Assembly (NCBI GenBank): GCA_958450325.1
Contig: CAUDLW010000075.1
Coordinates: 35,001-99,000 of the forward strand
Direction of reading: 5' to 3'
Origin: Agrostemma githago
Lineage: Eukaryota; Streptophyta; Magnoliopsida; Caryophyllales; Caryophyllaceae
Length of the DNA: 64,000 nt
Under the pieces are notes generated by a model. The model worked only from the letters and a program-made list of their open reading frames with translations, searched no databases and had not been told where the DNA came from. This document shows, in pieces, positions 32,546 to 45,232 of the stretch. Each line of letters starts with the position of its first letter. Position 1 is the first letter of the stretch. The position numbers were made by a program, and so were the translations under genes.

Positions 32546-33549
32546 TCGGTCCGAATCTCGAGTTATACTTGGAATTTTGTAGTCGTTCAAAATGGAGGAG
32601 ATAGATTTCGAGCTTACCTTTCCAATGACTACTGGCGAAGTTTCATTGAACAAGTATTGCCGAAGTTATGCCCCAAACAAGTCAGCTGTGCATTGAAAAC
32701 CGCTGCTGTTAAATTCTTTGACGGAATTGTTTCTTTTGCCTCGATTTTCTTTAAAGCTTTTAATAAATTCCCGAGGAGAAGAGCTGCTATTTTCAAGTCC
32801 GTTTAATCAAGACTACTCGAGCAAGCAAGGGCCTTGCATCTGCTAAGTTGGCTGATTGTGTTCTCACTTATTCACTGTATCTAGCTATTTAGTTCTAGCC
32901 TAGTTCATTTCCCTTTCTTTGTTTTTGTCACTCACTTTATGAGGCTTGACTTTGCTCGTTAGCCTCATCCTTGGGTAGAGTTTTAGGCTATAAATAGCCA
33001 AGTACTTGATGAATAAATTATCAATCTTCATCAAACAAAATCTGAGTTAAGCTTTGCCTTCCTTTTCATCATTGTAGTTCACAAGACAAAGTATTAGAGT
33101 AAGTCGCGTTACAATCTCTATACTAGCTATTTCAATCGAGTGTTTGAGTTAGCACCCGCTTTGTTGAGGTATAGGTCTATCTCACTTATCACACTATCTT
33201 TGGTTACGTTCTATCATCAATTTACAGCAGCTATTTCAACCTAATTTCGTTTCTTTGTTTCGTTCATTTCAAATTACTATCTATCATCAAATCACTTGTT
33301 CAAAGTTCATTCTAACTCACATCCTAAGTGCTATCAGAGCTGAAACTCTTGATTTTTCTTTAAATCAGGACGGTCCAAGGAGTGTCGAAGCCAAGTTATT
33401 AGTTGAATTTCTGATTGCGATTGGAATTCAAGGGTTAAACTCTAGCGAGGTAGTTCGAGGGTTAATCGGTTTTGATTATCTCGTGGTTCTTGTTGAAGTT
33501 CCAATACATTTGTTTCTTACTATTCACGTCTGAAATGTTCACACAAAAA

Positions 33550-34005
33550 ATGTCAGCAATTTTCTCGTTTGAAAACACTTACGAGGAAAGTTTGGTGTTT
33601 GATCCAACGTTACCACCTGTTTTTGACGAGTATCATCTTCAACCAAACGGGTTGTGCAAGAAGAAACGAGTTCTGATCTTAGCCAAAACGAACATGGAGA
33701 GTAAAGGGATTGGGGTTGTTGAATATTTTGAAAAGCAACATAAGAGACTTGATCCATCCTTGTTCACAACAAGCAAAGTAGAGTTCACAAGCATTCAAAA
33801 CAGCATCTATTTGAAAAGGAGTCGGGCTTGTGGTCGAGCCATAATACCAACGTTACCCACACTTATGTCTATTTGGAGTGAGGATGCGTTGATCCTAACA
33901 AATTTTGTATTTGATCCGGGTGGGATACTTGTTACAAGAATTGAGGACAATTCTTTTTCAAAGAAGGAGAGTATGACGCGAGTTCATTTTGCGGCGTTGT
34001 TTTGA
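33550..34005 (+). CDS. Conserved monomer ORF, copy 23 (C, first of trimer 1)
   Basis: Type-C protein; in-frame upstream ATG at 33535. TATA box at 32989, primer-site match at 33329. C-type tail open to 34266. Confidence 0.45.
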   Translation: MSAIFSFENTYEESLVFDPTLPPVFDEYHLQPNGLCKKKRVLILAKTNMESKGIGVVEYFEKQHKRLDPSLFTTSKVEFTSIQNSIYLKRSRACGRAIIPTLPTLMSIWSEDALILTNFVFDPGGILVTRIEDNSFSKKESMTRVHFAALF

Positions 34006-35010
34006 TCGGTCCATTTCTCGAGTTATATTTGGAATTTCGTAGTGGTTCAAAATGGAGGAGATATATTTCGAGCTTATCTTTCCAATGACTACTGGCGAAG
34101 TTTCATTGAACAAGTATTGCCGAAGTTATGCCCCAAACAAGTCAGCTGTGCATTGAAAACCGCTGCTGTTAAATTCTTTGACGGAATTGTTTCTTTTGCC
34201 TCGATTTTCTTTAAAGCTTTCAACAAATTCCCGAGGAGAAGAGCTGTTATTTTCAAGTCCGTTTAATCAAGACTACTCGAGAAAGCAAGGGCCTTGCATC
34301 TGCTAAGTTGGCTGATTGTGTTCTCACTTATTCACTGTATCTAGCTATTTAGTTCTAGCCTAGTTCATTTCCCTTTCTTTGTATTTGTCACTCACTTTAT
34401 GAGGCTTGACTTTGCTGGTTAGCCTCATCCTTGGGTAGAGTTTTAGGCTATAAATAGCCAAGTACTTGATGAATAAATCATTCAATCTTCATCAAACAAA
34501 ATCTGAGTTAAGCTTTGCCTTCCTTTTCGTCATTGTAGTTCACAAGACAAAGTATTAGAGTAAGTCGCGTTACAAGCTCTATACTAGCTATTTCAATCGA
34601 GTGTTTGAGTTAGCACCCGCTTTGTTGAGGTATAGGTCTATCTCACTTAGCACACTATCTTTGGTTACGTTCTATCATCAATTTACAGCAGCTATTTCAA
34701 CCTAATTTCGTTTCTTTGTTTCGTTCATTTCAAATTACTATCTATCATCAAATAACTTGTTCAAAGTTCATTCTAACTCACATCATAAGTGCTATCAGAG
34801 CTGCAACTCTTGATTTTTCTTTAAATCAGGACGGTCCAAGGAGTGTCGAAGCCAAGTTATTAGTTGAATTTCTGATTGCGATTGGAATTCAAGGGTTAAA
34901 CTCTAGCGAGGTAGTTCGAGGGTTAATCGGTTTTGATTATCTCGTGGTTCTTGTTGAAGTTCCGATACATTTGTTTCTTACTATTCACGTTTGAAATGTT
35001 CACACAAAAA

Positions 35011-35466
35011 ATGTCAGCAATTTTCTCGTTTGAAAACACATACGAGGAAAGTTTGGTGTTTGATCCAACGTTACCACCTGTTTTTGACGAGTATCATCTT
35101 CAACCAAACGGGTTGTGCAAGAAGAAACGAGTTCTGATCTTAGCCAAAACGAACATGGAGAGTAAAGGGATTGGGCTTGTTGAATATTTTGAAAAGCAAC
35201 ATAAGAGACTTGATCCATCCTTGTTCACAACAAGCAAAGTAGAGTTCACAAGCATTCAAAACAGCACCTATTTGAAAAGGAGTCGGGCTTGTGGTCGAGC
35301 CATAGTACCAACGTTACCCACACTTATGTCTATTTGGAGTGAGGATGCGTTGATCCTAACAAATTTTGTATTTGATCCGGGTGGGATACTTGTTACAAGA
35401 ATTGAGGACAATTCTTTTTCAAAGTAGGAGAGTATGACGCGAGTTCATTTTGCGGCGTTGTTTTGA
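35011..35466 (+). pseudogene. Monomer ORF, copy 24 (D), nonsense at codon 139
   Basis: Type D: His64 with Leu56 and Thr86, ACATAC in codons 10-11, in-frame upstream ATG at 34996. AAG139 is TAG at 35425-35427, leaving 138 residues. The tail has Leu-to-Ile (GAAGATATG), shared only with copy 25. TATA box at 34449, primer-site match at 34790. Confidence 0.5.
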
Positions 35467-36470
35467 TCGGTCCGAATCTCGAGTTATACTTGGAATTTTG
35501 TAGTCGTTCAAAATGGAGGAGATAGATTTCGAGCTTACCTTTCCAATGACTACTGGCGAAGTTTCATTGAACAAGTATTGCCGAAGATATGCCCCAAACA
35601 AGTCAGCTGTGCATTGAAAACCGCTGCTGTTAAATTCTTTGACGGAATTGTTTCTTTTGCCTCGATTTTCTTTAAAGCTTTCAATAAATTCCCGAGGAGA
35701 AGAGCTGCTATTTTCAAGTCCGTTTAATCAAGACTACTCGAGCAAGCAAGGGCCTTGCATCTGCTAAGTTGGCTGATTGTGTTCTCACTTATTCACTGTA
35801 TCTAGCTATTTAGTTCTAGCCTAGTTCATTTCCCTTTCTTTGTTTTTGTCACTCACTTTATGAGGCTTGACTTTGCTGGTTAGCCTCATCCTTGGGTAGA
35901 GTTTTAGGCTATAAATAGCCAAGTACTTGATGAATAAATCATCAATCTTCATCAAACAAAATCTGAGTTAAGCTTTGCCTTCCTTTTCATCATTGTAGTT
36001 CACAAGACAAAGTATTAGAGTAAGTCGCGTTACAATCTCTATACTAGCTATTTCAATCGAGTGTTTGAGTTAGCACCCGCTTTGTTGAGGTATAGGTCTA
36101 TCTCACTTATCACACTATCTTTGGTTACGTTCTATCATCAATTTACAGCAGCTATTTCAACCTAATTTCGTTTCTTTGTTTCGTTCATTTCAAATTACTA
36201 TCTATCATCAAATCACTTGTTCAAAGTTCATTCTAACTCACATCCTAAGTGCTATCAGAGCTGAAACTCTTGATTTTTCTTTAAATCAGGACGGTCCAAG
36301 GAGTGTCGAAGCCAAGTTATTAGTTGAATTTCTGATTGCGATTGGAATTCAAGGGTTAAACTCTAGCGAGGTAGTTCGAGGGTTAATCGGTTTTGATTAT
36401 CTCGTGGTTCTTGTTGAAGTTCCGATACATTTGTTTCTTACTATTCACGTTTGAAATGTTCACACAAAAA

Positions 36471-36926
36471 ATGTCAGCAATTTTCTCGTTTGAAAACACA
36501 TACGAGGAAAGTTTGGTGTTTGATCCAACGTTACCACCTGTTTTTGACGAGTATCATCTTCAACCAAACGGGTTGTGCAAGAAGAAACGAGTTCTGATCT
36601 TAGCCAAAACGAACATGGAGAGTAAAGGGATTGGGCTTGTTGAATATTTTGAAAAGCAACATAAGAGACTTGATCCATCCTTGTTCACAACAAGCAAAGT
36701 AGAGTTCACAAGCATTCAAAACAGCACCTATTTGAAAAGGAGTCGGGCTTGTGGTCGAGCCATAGTACCAACGTTACCCACACTTATGTCTATTTGGAGT
36801 GAGGATGCGTTGATCCTAACAAATTTTGTATTTGATCCGGGTGGGATACTTGTTACAAGAATTGAGGACAATTCTTTTTCAAAGTAGGAGAGTATGACGC
36901 GAGTTCATTTTGCGGCGTTGTTTTGA
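36471..36926 (+). pseudogene. Monomer ORF, copy 25 (C leader, D ORF), nonsense at codon 139
   Basis: ORF and tail as in copy 24, with TAG at 36885-36887, but the R/U5 and primer-site region are C-type (CATCCTAAG, GCTGAAACTC). The switch therefore lies between the primer site and GTTCCGATAC at about 36420. Upstream ATG at 36456; TATA box at 35910, primer-site match at 36250. Confidence 0.5.
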
Positions 36927-37930
36927 TCGGTCCGAATCTCGAGTTATACTTGGAATTTTGTAGTCGTTCAAAATGGAGGAGATAGATTTCGAGCTTACCT
37001 TTCCAATGACTACTGGCGAAGTTTCATTGAACAAGTATTGCCGAAGATATGCCCCAAACAAGTCAGCTGTGCATTGAAAACCGCTGCTGTTAAATTCTTT
37101 GACGGAATTGTTTCTTTTGCCTCGATTTTCTTTAAAGCTTTCAATAAATTCCCGAGGAGAAGAGCTGCTATTTTCAAGTCCGTTTAATCAAGACTACTCG
37201 AGCAAGCAAGGGCCTTGCATCTGCTAAGTTGGCTGATTGTGTTCTCACTTATTCACTGTATCTAGCTATTTAGTTCTAGCCTAGTTCATTTCCCTTTCTT
37301 TGTTTTTGTCACTCACTTTATGAGGCTTGACTTTGCTGGTTAGCCTCATCCTTGGGTAGAGTTTTAGGCTATAAATAGCCAAGTACTTGATGAATAAATC
37401 ATCAATCTTCATCAAACAAAATCTGAGTTAAGCTTTGCCTTCCTTTTCATCATTGTAGTTCACAAGACAAAGTATTAGAGTAAGTCGCGTTACAATCTCT
37501 ATACTAGCTATTTCAATCGAGTGTTTGAGTTAGCACCCGCTTTGTTGAGGTATAGGTCTATCTCACTTATCACACTATCTTTGGTTACGTTCTATCATCA
37601 ATTTACAGCAGCTATTTCAACCTAATTTCGTTTCTTTGTTTCGTTCATTTCAAATTACTATCTATCATCAAATCACTTGTTCAAAGTTCATTCTAACTCA
37701 CATCCTAAGTGCTATCAGAGCTGAAACTCTTGATTTTTCTTTAAATCAGGACGGTCCAAGGAGTGTCGAAGCCAAGTTATTAGTTGAATTTCTGATTGCG
37801 ATTGGAATTCAAGGGTTAAACTCTAGCGAGGTAGTTCGAGGGTTAATCGGTTTTGATTATCTCGTGGTTCTTGTTGAAGTTCCAATACATTTGTTTCTTA
37901 CTATTCACGTCTGAAATGTTCACACAAAAA

Positions 37931-38386
37931 ATGTCAGCAATTTTCTCGTTTGAAAACACTTACGAGGAAAGTTTGGTGTTTGATCCAACGTTACCACCTG
38001 TTTTTGACGAGTATCATCTTCAACCAAACGGGTTGTGCAAGAAGAAACGAGTTCTGATCTTAGCCAAAACGAACATGGAGAGTAAAGGGATTGGGGTTGT
38101 TGAATATTTTGAAAAGCAACATAAGAGACTTGATCCATCCTTGTTCACAACAAGCAAAGTAGAGTTCACAAGCATTCAAAACAGCATCTATTTGAAAAGG
38201 AGTCGGGCTTGTGGTCGAGCCATAATACCAACGTTACCCACACTTATGTCTATTTGGAGTGAGGATGCGTTGATCCTAACAAATTTTGTATTTGATCCGG
38301 GTGGGATACTTGTTACAAGAATTGAGGACAATTCTTTTTCAAAGAAGGAGAGTATGACGCGAGTTCATTTTGCGGCGTTGTTTTGA
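37931..38386 (+). CDS. Conserved monomer ORF, copy 26 (C, first of trimer 2)
   Basis: Type-C protein; in-frame upstream ATG at 37916. TATA box at 37370, primer-site match at 37710. C-type tail open to 38647 with a private Pro-to-Leu change. Confidence 0.45.
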   Translation: MSAIFSFENTYEESLVFDPTLPPVFDEYHLQPNGLCKKKRVLILAKTNMESKGIGVVEYFEKQHKRLDPSLFTTSKVEFTSIQNSIYLKRSRACGRAIIPTLPTLMSIWSEDALILTNFVFDPGGILVTRIEDNSFSKKESMTRVHFAALF

Positions 38387-39391
38387 TCGGTCCATTTCTC
38401 GAGTTATATTTGGAATTTCGTAGTGGTTCAAAATGGAGGAGATATATTTCGAGCTTATCTTTCCAATGACTACTGGCGAAGTTTCATTGAACAAGTATTG
38501 CCGAAGTTATGCCCCAAACAAGTCAGCTGTGCATTGAAAACCGCTGCTGTTAAATTCTTTGACGGAATTGTTTCTTTTGCCTCGATTTTCTTTAAAGCTT
38601 TCAACAAATTCCTGAGGAGAAGAGCTGTTATTTTCAAGTCCGTTTAATCAAGACTACTCGAGAAAGCAAGGGCCTTGCATCTGCTAAGTTGGCTGATTGT
38701 GTTCTCACTTATTCACTGTATCTAGCTATTTAGTTCTAGCCTAGTTCATTTCCCTTTCTTTGTTTTTGTCACTCACTTTATGAGGCTTGACTTTGCTGGT
38801 TAGCCTCATCCTTGGGTAGAGTTTTAGGCTATAAATAGCCAAGTACTTGATGAATAAATCATTCAATCTTCATCAAACAAAATCTGAGTTAAGCTTTGCC
38901 TTCCTTTTCGTCATTGTAGTTCACAAGACAAAGTATTAGAGTAAGTCGCGTTACAAGCTCTATACTAGCTATTTCAATCGAGTGTTTGAGTTAGCACCCG
39001 CTTTGTTGAGGTATAGGTCTATCTCACTTAGCACACTATCTTTGGTTACGTTCTATCATCAATTTACAGCAGCTATTTCCACCTAATTTCGTTTCTTTGT
39101 TTCGTTCATTTCAAATTACTATCTATCATCAAATCACTTGTTCAAAGTTCATTCTAACTCACATCATAAGTGCTATCACAGCTGCAACTCTTGATTTTTA
39201 TTTAAATCAGGACGGTCCAAGGAGTGTCGAAGCCAAGTTATTAGTTGAATTTCTGATTGCGATTGGAATTCAAGGGTTAAACTCTAGCGAGGTAGTTCGA
39301 GGGTTAATCGGTTTTGATTATCTCGTGGTTCTTGTTGAAGTTCCGATACATTTGTTTCTTACTATTCACGTCTGAAATGTTCACACAAAAA

Positions 39392-39847
39392 ATGTCAGCA
39401 ATTTTCTCGTTTGAAAACACTTACGAGGAAAGTTTGGTGTTTGATCCAACGTTACCACCTGTTTTTGACGAGTATCATCTTCAACCAAACGGGTTGTGCA
39501 AGAAGAAACGAGTTCTGATCTTAGCCAAAACGAACATGGAGAGTAAAGGGATTGGGGTTGTTGAATATTTTGAAAAGCAACATAAGAGACTTGATCCATC
39601 CTTGTTCACAACAAGCAAAGTAGAGTTCACAAGCATTCAAAACAGCATCTATTTGAAAAGGAGTCGGGCTTGTGGTCGAGCCATAGTACCAACGTTACCT
39701 ACACTTATGTCTATTTGGAGTGAGGATGCGTTGATCCTAACAAATTTTGTATTTGATCCGGGTGGGATACTTGTTACAAGAATTGAGTACAATTCTTTTT
39801 CAAAGAAGGAGAGTATGACGCAAGTTCATTTTGCGGCGTTGTTTTGA
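39392..39847 (+). CDS. Conserved monomer ORF, copy 27 (B leader, C ORF)
   Basis: The leader is B-like (CACAGC primer site at 39171, TTTTTATTTA); type C starts at CACGTCTGAA just before the ORF. Private changes: Asp133Tyr, Arg144Gln and a synonymous change in codon 103. Val99 instead of Ile99. Upstream ATG at 39377; TATA box at 38830; tail open to 40108. Confidence 0.45.
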   Translation: MSAIFSFENTYEESLVFDPTLPPVFDEYHLQPNGLCKKKRVLILAKTNMESKGIGVVEYFEKQHKRLDPSLFTTSKVEFTSIQNSIYLKRSRACGRAIVPTLPTLMSIWSEDALILTNFVFDPGGILVTRIEYNSFSKKESMTQVHFAALF

Positions 39848-40851
39848 TCGGTCCGAATCTCGAGTTATACTTGGAATTTCGTAGTCGTTCAAAATGGAGG
39901 AGATATATTTCGAGCTTACCTTTCCAATGACTACTGGCGAAGTTTCATTGAACAAGTATTGCCGAAGTTATGCCCCAAACAAGTCAGCTGTGCATTGAAA
40001 ACCGCTGCTGTTAAATTCTTTGACGGAATTGTTTCTTTTGCCTCGATTTTCTTTAAAGCTTTCAATAAATTCCCGAGGAGAAGAGCTGCTATTTTCAAGT
40101 CCGTTTAATCAAGACTACTCGAGCAAGCAAGGGCCTTGCATCTGCTAAGTTGGCTGATTGTGTTCTCACTTATTCACTGTATCTAGCTATTTAGTTCTAG
40201 CCTAGTTCATTTCCCTTTCTTTGTTTTTGTCACTCACTTTATGAGGCTTGACTTTGCTGGTTAGCCTCATCCTTGGGTAGAGTTTTAGGCTATAAATAGC
40301 CAAGTACTTGATGAATAAATCATCAATCTTCATCAAACAAAATCTGAGTTAAGCTTTGCCTTCCTTTTCATCATTGTAGTTCACAAGACAAAGTATTAGA
40401 GTAAGTCGCGTTACAATCTCTATACTAGCTATTTCAATCGAGTGTTTGAGTTAGCACCCGCTTTGTTGAGGTATAGGTCTATCTCACTTATCACACTATC
40501 TTTGGTTACGTTCTATCATCAATTTACAGCAGCTATTTCAACCTAATTTCGTTTCTTTGTTTCGTTCATTTCAAATTACTATCTATCATCAAATCACTTG
40601 TTCAAAGTTCATTCTAACTCACATCCTAAGTGCTATCAGAGCTGAAACTCTTGATTTTTCTTTAAATCAGGACGGTCCAAGGAGTGTCGAAGCCAAGTTA
40701 TTAGTTGAATTTCTGATTGCGATTGGAATTCAAGGGTTAAACTCTAGCGAGGTAGTTCGAGGGTTAATCGGTTTTGATTATCTCGTGGTTCTTGTTGAAG
40801 TTCCAATACATTTGTTTCTTACTATTCACGTCTGAAATGTTCACACAAAAA

Positions 40852-41307
40852 ATGTCAGCAATTTTCTCGTTTGAAAACACTTACGAGGAAAGTTTGGTGT
40901 TTGATCCAACGTTACCACCTGTTTTTGACGAGTATCATCTTCAACCAAACGGGTTGTGCAAGAAGAAACGAGTTCTGATCTTAGCCAAAACGAACATGGA
41001 GAGTAAAGGGATTGGGGTTGTTGAATATTTTGAAAAGCAACATAAGAGACTTGATCCATCCTTGTTCACAACAAGCAAAGTAGAGTTCACAAGCATTCAA
41101 AACAGCACCTATTTGAAAAGGAGTCGGGCTTGTGGTCGAGCCATAGTACCAACGTTACCCACACTTATGTCTATTTGGAGTGAGGATGCGTTGATCCTAA
41201 CAAATTTTGTATTTGATCCGGGTGGGATACTTGTTACAAGAATTGAGGACAATTCTTTTTCAAAGTAGGAGAGTATGACGCGAGTTCATTTTGCGGCGTT
41301 GTTTTGA
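40852..41307 (+). pseudogene. Monomer ORF, copy 28 (C/D chimera), nonsense at codon 139
   Basis: The first half is type C (Val56, His64); from codon 86 it is type D (Thr86, Val99), including TAG139 at 41266-41268. The exchange therefore falls between codons 64 and 86. Upstream ATG at 40837; TATA box at 40291, primer-site match at 40631. Confidence 0.5.
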
Positions 41308-42311
41308 TCGGTCCGAATCTCGAGTTATACTTGGAATTTTGTAGTCGTTCAAAATGGAGGAGATAGATTTCGAGCTTACCTTTCCAATGACTACTGGCGA
41401 AGTTTCATTGAACAAGTATTGCCGAAGTTATGCCCCAAACAAGTCAGCTGTGCATTGAAAACCGCTGCTGTTAAATTCTTTGACGGAATTGTTTCTTTTG
41501 CCTCGATTTTCTTTAAAGCTTTCAATAAATTCCCGAGGAGAAGAGCTGCTATTTTCAAGTCCGTTTAATCAAGACTACTCGAGCAAGCAAGGGCCTTGCA
41601 TCTGCTAAGTTGGCTGATTGTGTTCTCACTTATTCACTGTATCTAGCTATTTAGTTCTAGCCTAGTTCATTTCCCTTTCTTTGTTTTTGTCACTCACTTT
41701 ATGAGGCTTGACTTTGCTGGTTAGCCTCATCCTTGGGTAGAGTTTTAGGCTATAAATAGCCAAGTACTTGATGAATAAATCATCAATCTTCATCAAACAA
41801 AATCTGAGTTAAGCTTTGCCTTCCTTTTCATCATTGTAGTTCACAAGACAAAGTATTAGAGTAAGTCGCGTTACAATCTCTATACTAGCTATTTCAATCG
41901 AGTGTTTGAGTTAGCACCCGCTTTGTTGAGGTATAGGTCTATCTCACTTATCACACTATCTTTGGTTACGTTCTATCATCAATTTACAGCAGCTATTTCA
42001 ACCTAATTTCGTTTCTTTGTTTCGTTCATTTCAAATTACTATCTATCATCAAATCACTTGTTCAAAGTTCATTCTAACTCACATCCTAAGTGCTATCAGA
42101 GCTGAAACTCTTGATTTTTCTTTAAATCAGGACGGTCCAAGGAGTGTCGAAGCCAAGTTATTAGTTGAATTTCTGATTGCGATTGGAATTCAAGGGTTAA
42201 ACTCTAGCGAGGTAGTTCGAGGGTTAATCGGTTTTGATTATCTCGTGGTTCTTGTTGAAGTTCCAATACATTTGTTTCTTACTATTCACGTCTGAAATGT
42301 TCACACAAAAA

Positions 42312-42767
42312 ATGTCAGCAATTTTCTCGTTTGAAAACACTTACGAGGAAAGTTTGGTGTTTGATCCAACGTTACCACCTGTTTTTGACGAGTATCATCT
42401 TCAACCAAACGGGTTGTGCAAGAAGAAACGAGTTCTGATCTTAGCCAAAACGAACATGGAGAGTAAAGGGATTGGGGTTGTTGAATATTTTGAAAAGCAA
42501 CATAAGAGACTTGATCCATCCTTGTTCACAACAAGCAAAGTAGAGTTCACAAGCATTCAAAACAGCATCTATTTGAAAAGGAGTCGGGCTTGTGGTCGAG
42601 CCATAATACCAACGTTACCCACACTTATGTCTATTTGGAGTGAGGATGCGTTGATCCTAACAAATTTTGTATTTGATCCGGGTGGGATACTTGTTACAAG
42701 AATTGAGGACAATTCTTTTTCAAAGAAGGAGAGTATGACGCGAGTTCATTTTGCGGCGTTGTTTTGA
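42312..42767 (+). CDS. Conserved monomer ORF, copy 29 (C, first of trimer 3)
   Basis: Type-C protein; in-frame upstream ATG at 42297. TATA box at 41751, primer-site match at 42091; C-type tail open to 43028. Confidence 0.45.
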   Translation: MSAIFSFENTYEESLVFDPTLPPVFDEYHLQPNGLCKKKRVLILAKTNMESKGIGVVEYFEKQHKRLDPSLFTTSKVEFTSIQNSIYLKRSRACGRAIIPTLPTLMSIWSEDALILTNFVFDPGGILVTRIEDNSFSKKESMTRVHFAALF

Positions 42768-43772
42768 TCGGTCCATTTCTCGAGTTATATTTGGAATTTC
42801 GTAGTGGTTCAAAATGGAGGAGATATATTTCGAGCTTATCTTTCCAATGACTACTGGCGAAGTTTCATTGAACAAGTATTGCCGAAGTTATGCCCCAAAC
42901 AAGTCAGCTGTGCATTGAAAACCGCTGCTGTTAAATTCTTTGACGGAATTGTTTCTTTTGCCTCGATTTTCTTTAAAGCTTTCAACAAATTCCCGAGGAG
43001 AAGAGCTGTTATTTTCAAGTCCGTTTAATCAAGACTACTCGAGAAAGCAAGGGCCTTGCATCTGCTAAGTTGGCTGATTGTGTTCTCACTTATTCACTGT
43101 ATCTAGCTATTTAGTTCTAGCCTAGTTAATTTCCCTTTCTTTGTTTTTGTCACTCACTTTATGAGGCTTGACTTTGCTGGTTAGCCTCATCCTTGGGTAG
43201 AGTTTTAGGCTATAAATAGCCAAGTACTTGATGAATAAATCATTCAATCTTCATCAAACAAAATCTGAGTTAAGCTTTGCCTTCCTTTTCGTCATTGTAG
43301 TTCACAAGACAAAGTATTAGAGTAAGTCGCGTTACAAGCTCTATACTAGCTATTTCAATCGAGTGTTTGAGTTAGCACCCGCTTTGTTGAGGTATAGGTC
43401 TATCTCACTTAGCACACTATCTTTGGTTACGTTCTATCATCAATTTACAGCAGCTATTTCAACCTAATTTCGTTTCTTTGTTTCGTTCATTTCAAATTAC
43501 TATCTATCATCAAATAACTTGTTCAAAGTTCATTCGAACTCACATCATAAGTGCTATCAGAGCTGCAACTCTTGATTTTTCTTTAAATCAGGACGGTCCA
43601 AGGAGTGTCGAAGCCAAGTTATTAGTTGAATTTCTGATTGCGATTGGAATTCAAGGGTTAAACTCTAGCGAGGTAGTTCGAGGGTTAATCGGTTTTGATT
43701 ATCTCGTGGTTCTTGTTGATGTTCCGATACATTTGTTTCTTACTATTCACGTTTGAAATGTTCACACAAAAA

Positions 43773-44228
43773 ATGTCAGCAATTTTCTCGTTTGAAAACA
43801 CATACGAGGAAAGTTTGGTGTTTGATCCAACGTTACCACCTGTTTTTGATGAGTATCATCTTCAACCAAACGGGTTGTGCAAGAAGAAACGAGTTCTGAT
43901 CTTAGCCAAAACGAACATGGAGAGTAAAGGGATTGGGCTTGTTGAATATTTTGAAAAGCAACATAAGAGACTTGATCCATCCTTGTTCACAACAAGCAAA
44001 GTAGAGTTCACAAGCATTCAAAACAGCACCTATTTGAAAAGGAGTCGGGCTTGTGGTCGAGCCATAGTACCAACGTTACCCACACTTATGTCTATTTGGA
44101 GTGAGGATGCGTTGATCCTAACAAATTTTGTATTTGATCCGGGTGGGATACTTGTTACAAGAATTGAGGACAATTCTTTTTCAAAGAAGGAGAGTATGAC
44201 GCGATTTCATTTTGCGGCATTGTTTTGA
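43773..44228 (+). CDS. Conserved monomer ORF, copy 30 (D, extended start possible)
   Basis: Type D without the nonsense codon; private Val145Phe is shared only with copy 41. A leader change (GTTGATGTTCC) creates an in-frame ATG at 43719, which with the ATG at 43758 would extend the protein to 169 residues with a hydrophobic, aromatic N-terminus. TATA box at 43211, primer-site match at 43552; tail open to 44489. Confidence 0.45.
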   Translation: MSAIFSFENTYEESLVFDPTLPPVFDEYHLQPNGLCKKKRVLILAKTNMESKGIGLVEYFEKQHKRLDPSLFTTSKVEFTSIQNSTYLKRSRACGRAIVPTLPTLMSIWSEDALILTNFVFDPGGILVTRIEDNSFSKKESMTRFHFAALF

Positions 44229-45232
44229 TCGGTCCGAATCTCGAGTTATACTTGGAATTTTGTAGTCGTTCAAAATGGAGGAGATAGATTTCGAGCTTAC
44301 CTTTCCAATGACTACTGGCGAAGTTTCATTGAACAAGTATTGCCGAAGTTATGCCCCAAACAAGTCAGCTGTGCATTGAAAACCGCTGCTGTTAAATTCT
44401 TTGACGGAATTGTTTCTTTTGCCTCGATTTTCTTTAAAGCTTTCAATAAATTCCCGAGGAGAAGAGCTGCTATTTTCAAGTCCGTTTAATCAAGACTACT
44501 CGAGCAAGCAAGGGCCTTGCATCTGCTAAGTTGGCTGATTGTGTTCTCACTTATTCACTGTATCTAGCTATTTAGTTCTAGCCTAGTTCATTTCCCTTTC
44601 TTTGTTTTTGTCACTCACTTTATGAGGCTTGACTTTGCTGGTTAGCCTCATCCTTGGGTAGAGTTTTAGGCTATAAATAGCCAAGTACTTGATGAATAAA
44701 TCATCAATCTTCATCAAACAAAATCTGAGTTAAGCTTTGCCTTCCTTTTCGTCATTGTAGTTCACAAGACAAAGTATTAGAGTAAGTCGCGTTACAAGCT
44801 CTATACTAGCTATTTCAATCGAGTGTTTGAGTTAGCACCCGCTTTGTTGAGGTATAGGTCTATCTCACTTAGCACACTATCTTTGGTTACGTTCTATCAT
44901 CAATTTACAGCAGCTATTTCAACCTAATTTCGTTTCTTTGTTTCGTTCATTTCAAATTACTATCTATCATCAAATAACTTGTTCAAAGTTCATTCGAACT
45001 CACATCATAAGTGCTATCAGAGCTGCAACTCTTGATTTTTCTTTAAATCAGGACGGTCCAAGGAGTGTCGAAGCCAAGTTATTAGTTGAATTTCTGATTG
45101 CGATTGGAATTCAAGGGTTAAACTCTAGCGAGGTAGTTCGAGGGTTAATCGGTTTTGATTATCTCGTGGTTCTTGTTGATGTTCCGATACATTTGTTTCT
45201 TACTATTCACGTTTGAAATGTTCACACAAAAA

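Larger units (their letters stand above)
24788..33549 (+). repeat. Array block V, copies 17-22, B monomers with C-type pieces
   Basis: Copies 17, 19, 20, 21 and 22 have type-B ORFs; copy 18 is a full C monomer. Copies 20 and 22 have C-like leaders (AATTATCAATC, CATCATTG, CAATCTC, CTTATCAC) joined to type-B ORFs, so exchange points lie inside their leaders. Together with copy 16's C-type tail this continues a B/C dimer pattern: the GTAGTGG marker at 23816 and 26737 is again 2921 bp apart. Confidence 0.7.

Noticed and set aside
35419..35601. A 60-codon minus-strand frame in copies 24 and 25
   Set aside because: It overlaps the ORF end and tail antisense and appears only because of substitutions in these two copies.
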